Position numbers and translations under genes: made by a program
Assembly (NCBI GenBank): GCA_016219235.1
Contig: JACRBO010000671.1
Span: 1-11,921, forward strand
Reading direction: 5' to 3'
DNA from: Chloroflexota bacterium
GTDB lineage: Bacteria; Chloroflexota; Anaerolineae; Fen-1058
DNA: 11,921 bases
Shown: positions 7,106 through 11,921 of the stretch, piece by piece
Numbering within the stretch: the stretch's first letter is position 1
Layout: every line of letters begins with the position of its first letter
Notes under the pieces: generated by a model
Databases searched by the model: none
Told to the model about the DNA's origin: nothing
What the model saw: the letters and a program-made list of their open reading frames with translations, nothing else

Positions 7106-7215
7106 TTGGCGCATATGCTCCCGCTGGATTGCCACGCTTCGCGCAGCGGCCAAGCCGACGGATTTGGCAACACCTGCACTGCATCCGCAGAGCGGTGCAA
7201 GTGTCCGTCGGGAGC
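7106..7215. repeat. Compound stem-loop element related to the 1164-1299 repeat
   Basis: Outer arms GCTCCCG (7117-7123) and CGGGAGC (7209-7215) are inverse matches. Inside, GACGG (7157-7161) pairs with CCGTC (7205-7209), sharing base 7209 with the outer arm, so the two are alternatives. ACACCTGCAC (7170-7179) pairs with GTGCAAGTGT (7195-7204) with one mismatch. The 8-base bulge ATTTGGCA separates them. Bases 7116-7134 match the reverse complement of 1225-1243 exactly over 19 bases, and GGATTTGGCAA (7160-7170) matches 1220-1230 directly. Confidence 0.55.
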
Positions 7216-7324
7216 GGTCCGGTTCAAATTGAGAATTGCTGGGTATCTGGCTTGCCGGTTCGCATTCAAAGGATTAGGGCCATTGCGCATCGGCGGCCAG
7301 TTCGCCACTCACCACCGCCCTTGT

Positions 7325-7352
7325 AGTATAGCCAGAATATCGACCGATGCAA
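7325..7352 (-). promoter_or_regulatory. Candidate promoter for the DUF5674 cassette
   Basis: Read on the - strand, TTGCAT (7352-7347) and TATACT (7330-7325) are separated by 16 bases. They resemble a housekeeping -35/-10 pair. It would give a leader of roughly 310 bases, long enough to include the 7106-7215 stem-loops. This is consensus matching only. Confidence 0.3.
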
Positions 7353-7416
7353 ACCGGCCATGTGGCGCAGAGTGCGCGTCATTGTTTGGCAGATCTGTTC
7401 TCCGGCAATTGCTCTC

Positions 7417-7473
7417 AGCCCGCGTCCGCGCGGTCGGCTGGCAGGCGCCGCAACACCTGCGCGGACGCGGGCT
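7417..7473. repeat. 15-bp perfect GC-rich hairpin
   Basis: Bases 7417-7431 and 7459-7473 are exact inverse complements (AGCCCGCGTCCGCGC and its partner), extended by one wobble and one further pair, with a loop of about 23 bases. No T run follows on + or -, so a simple terminator is unlikely. It sits about 100 bases upstream of the NuoEF start and could lie in its upstream control region or be another dispersed palindrome. Confidence 0.6.
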
Positions 7474-7515
7474 TGGAGCATTCTGTGTCTCTGTAGTTTT
7501 AGCCTTGCCTTGCGC

Positions 7516-7521
7516 GATAAT
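7516..7521 (+). promoter_or_regulatory. Possible -10 box upstream of the NuoEF gene
   Basis: GATAAT matches the -10 consensus at five of six positions and lies about 50 bases before the start codon. No convincing -35 hexamer is found at 16-19 bases upstream, so this is only a weak candidate. Confidence 0.25.
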
Positions 7522-7570
7522 ACAGAGTAAACTTCACTCACCTCACCCCACAGCCAAGCGGAGGAACTGA

Positions 7571-9328
7571 ATGCCCGATCTCGATCTGGCCCCCTTGCGG
7601 TCAGCCATCGCGCCGTTTGTACCCCTCGGTCGATCTGGCCTGTTGCCTGCGCTCCATGCTGCGCAATCACTCCACGGCTGGATCTCGGAACCGATCGCGA
7701 CCGAAGTGGCCCGCGCGCTGAATGTTCCTCTAGCCGATGTCCACGGCGTGATCGAGTTCTACTCGATGTTCTACAACCACCCGATCGGCCATACGGTTGT
7801 CCGCGTGTGTACTGATCCATCGTGCTCACTGCGCGGGGCCGATGCTGTCCTCGATGCGGCCTGTCAGCGCGCCAGAGTGAATGCACCCGGTGAAACCTCG
7901 GCGGACGGCGCATACACCATCGAGCGGTCAGCGTGCCTCGGATTATGCAACACCGGCGTCGGTGTCAACCTCACGCGCCTCGAGGGCGATCACTATAATG
8001 ATGTCGCTTTCACCAATGCTCGCCCTTACACCATCGACGAAATCTTTGCCGGGCATCATCGCGAAGCCGACGATTACGTGGGCGGTGATCTATGCATCGT
8101 CACGGCGCTGTGCGGACGCGGCCACACCGCGTCACCGATCGAATACGAGGCGGCGGGCGGCATGACGGCGCTGCATAAGGTCTTCGAGAGCGGTATCACC
8201 GCACAGGGCGTGATCGATCAGCTGAAACGATCGGGTTTGCTGGGGCGCGGGGGCGCGGCCTTCCCCACGTGGATCAAATGGGAAGGCACACTCAAAGCCG
8301 AAGGCACGCCCAAATACTTCGTCATAAACGCCGATGAGTCCGAGCCGGGCACGTTCAAGGATCGCATCTTGATGGAAGGTGATCCGTGCCGCATTCTGGA
8401 AGGAGCCATCATCGGAGCGTACTCGATCGGCGCGCACGAAGCCTACGTGTACATTCGCGGTGAGTATCCCAAAGCCATCGCGGCGATGCGGCACGCCATC
8501 GACGAATGCCGCGCGGCCGGTTATGTGGGTGACAGTGTGTTAGGCTCTGGCTACGCGCTGGACATCGAAGTACGTTCGGGCGCGGGCGCGTATATCTGCG
8601 GCGAAGAGACCGCGCTGTTCGAATCGATCGAGGGCAAGCGCGGTTTTCCGCGCATGAAACCGCCCTTCCCCGCAACCTACGGCCTGTTTGGCAAACCCAC
8701 CGTTATCAACAACGTCGAGACGCTGGCGAAGATTCCGTACATCTTCACGCACGGCGCGGAGGCCTTCGCGCGCTTCGGCACGGAGAAGTCCACCGGCCCC
8801 AAGTTGTTCTGCGTGTCCGGCGATGTGGTGCGCCCCGGCCTGTATGAAGTGCCCTTCGGCGTGACGCTGCGCCATCTTATCGAAGACCTGGCGGGCGGCG
8901 TGACGGGCGGCCACTTGCAAGCGATGTTGATGGGCGGGGCGGCGGGTGGCTTTGCCACTCCTAATGATCTGGATGTGAAGTTGACTTTTGAAGACTTGCG
9001 CGCGCGCGGTTTGCCGCTCGGTTCCGGCGCAGTGATGGTCTTCAACGACAAGCGCGATCTGCGCGATGTTTTACTGCGTTTAGGCCGCTTCTTCGCGCAC
9101 GAATCGTGCGGCAAGTGCTATCCGTGTCAGCTGGGCACGCTGCGCCAGTATGAAGTCTTGCAACGCGTCGCGGCGGGTAAAATCAAAGCGGGCGACAGAG
9201 AGCGCCTGACTGATCTGAGTTGGACCATGAGCGACGCTTCGATCTGCGGGCTGGGGCAATCCGCGTCGTGGGCGGTGCAGAGCGCGATGAAGGTGTGGCC
9301 GGAGATGTTCGTGACGAGTAATGAGTAA
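7571..9328 (+). CDS. NuoE-NuoF fusion (HoxF-like NADH dehydrogenase/diaphorase subunit)
   Basis: A 585-residue flavo-iron-sulfur protein that should oxidise NADH (or reduce NAD+) through FMN. The start ATG follows GGAGG by 6 bases. Residues about 1-160 are a NuoE-like thioredoxin-fold domain with [2Fe-2S] ligands Cys80, Cys85, Cys122 and Cys126. Residues about 170-585 are NuoF: the FMN/NADH site [16 protein letters not shown] (222-237), [13 protein letters not shown] (253-265), [13 protein letters not shown] (337-349), an SLBB-type region, and the [4Fe-4S] ligands Cys513, Cys516, Cys519 and Cys559. The fused order and length match HoxF of bidirectional hydrogenases and the equivalent subunits of NAD-linked formate dehydrogenases. 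The next gene encodes the matching HoxU-like subunit. The last residues (TSNE) and the stop codon lie inside a mirrored heptad repeat, so the C-terminal tail is repeat-derived. Confidence 0.93.
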   Translation: MPDLDLAPLRSAIAPFVPLGRSGLLPALHAAQSLHGWISEPIATEVARALNVPLADVHGVIEFYSMFYNHPIGHTVVRVCTDPSCSLRGADAVLDAACQRARVNAPGETSADGAYTIERSACLGLCNTGVGVNLTRLEGDHYNDVAFTNARPYTIDEIFAGHHREADDYVGGDLCIVTALCGRGHTASPIEYEAAGGMTALHKVFESGITAQGVIDQLKRSGLLGRGGAAFPTWIKWEGTLKAEGTPKYFVINADESEPGTFKDRILMEGDPCRILEGAIIGAYSIGAHEAYVYIRGEYPKAIAAMRHAIDECRAAGYVGDSVLGSGYALDIEVRSGAGAYICGEETALFESIEGKRGFPRMKPPFPATYGLFGKPTVINNVETLAKIPYIFTHGAEAFARFGTEKSTGPKLFCVSGDVVRPGLYEVPFGVTLRHLIEDLAGGVTGGHLQAMLMGGAAGGFATPNDLDVKLTFEDLRARGLPLGSGAVMVFNDKRDLRDVLLRLGRFFAHESCGKCYPCQLGTLRQYEVLQRVAAGKIKAGDRERLTDLSWTMSDASICGLGQSASWAVQSAMKVWPEMFVTSNE

Positions 9329-9367
9329 CGAGTGACAAGCCGTTTACTCATTACTCGTTACTCATTA
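9311..9367. repeat. Mirrored heptad repeat with two alternative hairpin registers, overlapping a stop codon
   Basis: The left arm contains three heptads, GAGTAAT, GAGTAAC, GAGTGAC (9316-9336). The right arm has three, TACTCAT, TACTCGT, TACTCAT (9345-9365). Two perfect 15-bp pairings are possible: 9319-9333 with 9353-9367, or 9314-9328 with 9344-9358. The left arm encodes the last four residues and TAA of the NuoEF gene. The right arm ends on the first base of a possible ATG at 9367. Together with the rest of the short gap it separates the two diaphorase genes. Confidence 0.75.
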
Positions 9368-9384
9368 TGAACGAGCGAGACTCT

Positions 9385-10080
9385 ATGAGTGACTTCATTT
9401 CCCTGACCATCGACGATCACAGCATCACCGTTCCGGCAGGCACGACGATTCACAAGGCCGCGCAATCGATCGGCGTGGAGATTCCCACGATTTGCTATCA
9501 CGATCATTGCACGTCGAACGGTTTATGCCGCGTGTGCGTGGTCGAGGTCGAAGGCGCGCGAGTGCTGTCGCCCGCGTGCGTGGCGAAGGTCAGCGAAGGG
9601 CAACAGATTCGCACGCGGACCGATCGGGTGGAACGCAGCCGCCGCACGATTGTCGAGATGTTGGCCGCGACGGTCGATCTATCGGAAGCGCCGGAGATTC
9701 AGCACATCGCGCAGGACACTCACGCCGATCTGGATCGCTTTGCCGATGGCGCAAAACGCGCTCACGCCGTCATCGACGATAATCCCATGTTCGTGCGCGA
9801 CTATGCCAAGTGCATTTTGTGCTGGCGGTGCGTGCAGGTCTGCGCGGATGATGCGCAATATGCGTATGCGATCAATTTTTCAGGGCGCGGCTTCGAGACG
9901 GGCATCGGCACGTTCTTCGATAAGGCCATGCCGGAAACGACGTGTGTGTTCTGCGGACAATGCGTGGGCGTCTGCCCGACCGGCGCGCTGAAACCCAAAC
10001 GCGAATGGCAGTTGGAGCAAGGCCTGACGCCGGATCAGATCGCGCAGCAGATGCAGGGCGGCCGCAGACGAAAAAGATAG
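9385..10080 (+). CDS. HoxU/NuoG-N-terminal-like iron-sulfur subunit of an NADH-linked oxidoreductase
   Basis: A 231-residue electron-transfer subunit expected to pass electrons between the HoxF-like flavoprotein and a catalytic partner. A plant-ferredoxin-type domain (1-78) has [2Fe-2S] ligands Cys37, Cys48, Cys51 and Cys65, plus an extra Cys42. Two [4Fe-4S] motifs follow: Cys143, 146, 149, 153 and Cys187, 190, 193, 197. The His-Cys cluster motif normally between these domains in NuoG and HoxU is absent: the region reads [13 protein letters not shown] (98-110), about 7 residues shorter than in HoxU, with no Cys. The protein ends in a basic tail (RRRKR) where formate dehydrogenase alpha subunits would continue into a molybdopterin domain. 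I chose ATG 9385 because it starts at the ferredoxin fold; ATG 9367 (six residues longer) abuts the hairpin. Neither has a strong ribosome site. Confidence 0.88.
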   Translation: MSDFISLTIDDHSITVPAGTTIHKAAQSIGVEIPTICYHDHCTSNGLCRVCVVEVEGARVLSPACVAKVSEGQQIRTRTDRVERSRRTIVEMLAATVDLSEAPEIQHIAQDTHADLDRFADGAKRAHAVIDDNPMFVRDYAKCILCWRCVQVCADDAQYAYAINFSGRGFETGIGTFFDKAMPETTCVFCGQCVGVCPTGALKPKREWQLEQGLTPDQIAQQMQGGRRRKR

Positions 10081-10083
10081 AAT

Positions 10084-10184
10084 CTCACGCAAAGCCGCAA
10101 AGACGCAAAGTCTGTTTTTCTTTGCCGCTTTGCGGCTTGCCCATGTCCGCCGCTTTGCGGCGGTGGGCCGCTGGCGTGCGTGAG
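10084..10184. repeat. Branched palindromic element built from GCAAAG units
   Basis: Outer 8-bp arms CTCACGCA (10084-10091) and TGCGTGAG (10177-10184) enclose two hairpins. The first pairs 10092-10110 with 10120-10138 at 17 of 19 positions over the loop TCTGTTTTT; its left arm repeats (C/A)CGCAAAG-type units. The second pairs CCGCCGC (10147-10153) with GCGGCGG (10157-10163) over a TTT loop. The whole could fold into a three-way structure as RNA or a cruciform as DNA. It fills the gap between the HoxU-like gene and the decarboxylase gene. Confidence 0.7.
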
Positions 10185-10210
10185 GCTTACAAATCATTCA
10201 GGAGTTACGC

Positions 10211-11659
10211 ATGCCCGACGAGGAAACGCTGGACCCCGAAAACTGGGAAGAACTGCGCGCATTGGGCCATCGGCTGATGGACGACATGATTGACTATCTC
10301 AGCACCGTGCGCGAGCGGCCCGCGTGGCAGCCGCTCTCCGCCGAAGCGAAAGCGCAGCTGGATCAACCGCTGCCCGTTGGGCCGCAGGGAGCCGATCGGG
10401 CCTATGACGATTTCTTGAAGTACGTGCGCCCTTATCCGCATGGCACCATCCATCCGCGTTTCTGGGGCTGGGTCATCGGCACGGGCACGCCCTTTGGCGC
10501 AATGGCCGATATGCTGGCCGCCATGCTGAATCCCAATCTGGGCGGCGGCGATCACGGCGCGAACTACGTCGAGCATCAGGTGCTGGACTGGTGCAAGGAT
10601 ATGCTGGGCTATCCGCGCGAGGCCAGTGGCCTTTTAGTCAGCGGCGGCTCGATGGCGAACCTCATCGGCTTGACGGTCGCGCGCAACACCTGCGCCGGTT
10701 ATAACATTCGCGAACAAGGCGTGGCGGCGGCTCCGCGCCCGATGACGATCTACGGCTCGACGGAATTGCACAGCTGCCATCAGAAAGCGATCGAGATGTT
10801 AGGGCTGGGCAGTACCGCGCTGCGTAAAATTCCGGTGGATGCGAATTATCAGATCGATCTCGTCGCGCTGGAAAACGCCATTGCTTACGATCGCGCGGCC
10901 GGCTATCAACCGATCGCCCTCATCGGCAATGCGGGTACGGTGAACACCGGCGCGACCGATGACCTGAACGCGCTGGCGAATCTGGCGCAGCGCGAGAATT
11001 TATGGTTCCACGTCGATGGCGCGTTTGGCGCGCTGGCCGCCGTCTCGCCGGAACTGCGCCCGCTGGTCAAAGGCATGGAGCGCGCGGACTCATTGGCCTT
11101 TGATTTGCACAAGTGGATGTACATGCCCATCGAAGTAGGTTGCGTGCTGGTGCGCGATGAAGCGGCCCATCGCCATGCGTTCTCGCTGACGCCCGATTAT
11201 CTCTCGCACTTCGAGCGCGGCGTGGCGGGCGGCTCACGCTGGTTCAACGAGTACGGCATACAGTTGACGCGCGGCTTCCGCGCGCTGAAGGTGTGGCTGT
11301 CGCTAAAAGAACACGGCATCGAGAAGTACGGGCGCATCATCAAGCAAAACGTCGATCAGTGCCGCTATCTCGTGGAGCTGATCGAGGCCGCGCCGGAACT
11401 GGAACTGATGGCGCCCGCGCTGCTCAACATCGTGTGCTTGCGCTATAAAGTACCGGGCCTATCGACGGAAGCGCTGAATCAACTGAATCAGCAGATCATG
11501 TTTGAACTGCACGAACAGGGCATCGCCATCCCGACGTACACCCTGCTCGACGGGCAGTTCGCCATCCGCGTGGCGCACACCAACCATCGCACCCGCCGCG
11601 AAGATTTTGACCTCTTCGTGCGGGAAGTGATCAGATTGGGTAAAGAGTTACAGGCTTAG
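10211..11659 (+). CDS. Group II PLP-dependent (aromatic-)amino-acid decarboxylase family enzyme
   Basis: A 482-residue enzyme, the normal length for aromatic-L-amino-acid decarboxylases (DDC/TDC family), using pyridoxal phosphate in the cytoplasm. The start ATG follows AGGAG (10200-10204) by 6 bases. Visible landmarks are HPRFWGW (81-87), a phosphate-binding SGGSMANL (144-151), the ring-stacking His187 in ELHSCH, Asp269 in HVDGAFG contacting the PLP nitrogen, and the internal-aldimine Lys301 in FDLHKW. The mobile-loop region WFNEYGIQLTRGFRALKVW (344-362) aligns with the DDC loop carrying catalytic Tyr332, but Phe345 falls at that position in my ungapped alignment. The substrate (Tyr, Phe, Trp or another amino acid) cannot be read from the sequence. 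Relatives are often annotated loosely as decarboxylases or aminotransferases. The upstream palindrome separates it from the diaphorase genes; the downstream transporter may be linked. Confidence 0.88.
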   Translation: MPDEETLDPENWEELRALGHRLMDDMIDYLSTVRERPAWQPLSAEAKAQLDQPLPVGPQGADRAYDDFLKYVRPYPHGTIHPRFWGWVIGTGTPFGAMADMLAAMLNPNLGGGDHGANYVEHQVLDWCKDMLGYPREASGLLVSGGSMANLIGLTVARNTCAGYNIREQGVAAAPRPMTIYGSTELHSCHQKAIEMLGLGSTALRKIPVDANYQIDLVALENAIAYDRAAGYQPIALIGNAGTVNTGATDDLNALANLAQRENLWFHVDGAFGALAAVSPELRPLVKGMERADSLAFDLHKWMYMPIEVGCVLVRDEAAHRHAFSLTPDYLSHFERGVAGGSRWFNEYGIQLTRGFRALKVWLSLKEHGIEKYGRIIKQNVDQCRYLVELIEAAPELELMAPALLNIVCLRYKVPGLSTEALNQLNQQIMFELHEQGIAIPTYTLLDGQFAIRVAHTNHRTRREDFDLFVREVIRLGKELQA

Positions 11660-11665
11660 CGACTA

Positions 11666-11722
11666 ACCGCGAATTGACGCGAATTGGTTCTTTATTCGCG
11701 AATATTCGCGCTGATTCGCGGT
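11666..11722. repeat. Palindrome built from CGCGAAT units
   Basis: Positions 11666-11684 pair with 11704-11722 with 16 Watson-Crick pairs, two G-T wobbles and one mismatch. The unit CGCGAAT occurs twice in the left arm, with ATTCGCG in the right. Inside it, CGCGAATATTCGCG (11697-11710) is a perfect 14-base palindrome, so alternative foldings compete. It starts 6 bases after the decarboxylase stop codon and could act as a transcription end, although no T run follows. Confidence 0.7.
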
Positions 11723-11750
11723 CGAATAAGATTGAATTGAAAGGTTGAGC

Positions 11751-11921
11751 ATGACCGGATCAGAATTTGCACCTATCGCGCTGGGCCTGGCCTCTGCTCT
11801 GCTGTGGGGCGCAGGCGATTTTTGGGGCGGCTGGACCAGCAAACGCCAGAGCGTGTACAGCGTTATCGTGTCGTCGCAGATCGTAGGGCTGCTGCTATTC
11901 GTAACGCTGGCTGTCTTATCA
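11751..11921 (+). CDS. EamA/DMT-family membrane transporter, 3' partial
   Basis: Only the first 57 residues are in the window; the frame is open to the last base. The start ATG has a weak AAGG site about 8 bases upstream. Two hydrophobic segments are visible: about 8-27, including ALLWGAGDFWGGW, and about 38-56, SVIVSSQIVGLLLFVTLAV, separated by a short basic loop (SKRQS). The motif ALLWG near the N-terminus and the helix lengths fit the drug/metabolite transporter (EamA) superfamily, ten-helix inner-membrane exporters or importers of small metabolites. Substrate cannot be inferred. It follows the amino-acid decarboxylase by 91 bases, so a role in exporting its amine product is possible but speculative. 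Confidence 0.7.
   Translation, partial: MTGSEFAPIALGLASALLWGAGDFWGGWTSKRQSVYSVIVSSQIVGLLLFVTLAVLS

Larger units (their letters stand above)
7005..7570. other. Non-coding intergenic region rich in inverted repeats
   Basis: The region contains 566 bases between divergently oriented genes. It holds a compound stem-loop element (7106-7215), a possible - strand promoter (7325-7352), a 15-bp GC-rich hairpin (7417-7473) and a short diverged half-copy of the CACAGAGAC palindrome (about 7480-7499). A possible -10 box (7516-7521) and the ribosome site of the NuoEF gene (GGAGG, 7560-7564) complete it. Open frames crossing it lack ribosome sites, overlap the repeats and have no recognisable protein features, so I call no gene here. 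Confidence 0.6.

Noticed and set aside
6971..7570. 199-codon + strand frame crossing the intergenic region up to the NuoEF start
   Set aside because: It begins antisense to the DUF5674-type gene, runs through several inverted repeats, lacks a ribosome site and has no domain-like pattern.
7266..7913. 215-codon - strand frame overlapping the NuoEF 5' end
   Set aside because: It overlaps the NuoE domain antisense; the product is Arg-rich and patternless, and it conflicts with the strong ribosome site and motifs of the + strand gene.
9316..9365. Heptad array considered as a CRISPR or origin iteron cluster
   Set aside because: Units are only 7 bases, contiguous and mirrored, with no spacers; no replication gene or DnaA boxes nearby.
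9367..9384. Upstream ATG at 9367 as the start of the HoxU-like protein
   Set aside because: It abuts the hairpin arm and adds six residues with no family match; ATG 9385 begins directly at the ferredoxin fold. Kept as an alternative because neither start has a strong ribosome site.
7571..10080. Assignment as a complete bidirectional hydrogenase or complex I operon
   Set aside because: Only the NADH-side subunits are present; no HoxY/HoxH, membrane Nuo subunits or molybdopterin domain occur in the window.

Overview
The window is GC-rich, densely coding bacterial DNA with no rRNA, tRNA, CRISPR array or transposase visible. Several traits suggest an uncultured Chloroflexota-like (Anaerolineae-type) bacterium: a clostripain-type (C11) lipoprotein with PsbP-like and lectin-like domains, a DUF5674-type small protein, a HoxFU-like NADH module, and intergenic palindromes in nearly every gap. 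That assignment is an inference from gene flavour, not a phylogeny.

Left part (1-6200, all on +): an extracytoplasmic or cell-surface gene set. It opens with the 3' part of a PrsW-fold membrane protein that has lost the expected catalytic residues. A tightly coupled 193-aa single-pass membrane protein with a PsbP-like outer domain follows. Next come a secreted S1/HtrA-like serine protease with C-terminal beta domains, whose true start appears to be a CTG codon, and an 1102-aa C11 cysteine-peptidase lipoprotein with its own PsbP-like and lectin-like domains. Together they look like a surface or envelope proteolysis module.

Middle part (6201-7570): on the - strand, two small overlapping genes (a DUF5674-family protein, then an unknown helical protein) form a two-gene cassette. 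It is flanked by a convergent hairpin and by a 566-base non-coding stretch full of inverted repeats.

Right part (7571-11921, all on +): a NuoE-NuoF fusion (HoxF-like) and a HoxU/NuoG-N-terminal-like protein make a soluble NADH-oxidising electron module with no catalytic partner in view. A group II PLP-dependent amino-acid decarboxylase follows, then the start of an EamA/DMT-type membrane transporter.

The most unusual feature is the intergenic DNA. Seven gaps each hold a different hairpin-forming element. Four of these are built from mirrored short units of about 7-9 bases. One supplies the last codons and the stop of the NuoEF gene, and another has a diverged relative about 5.9 kb away.
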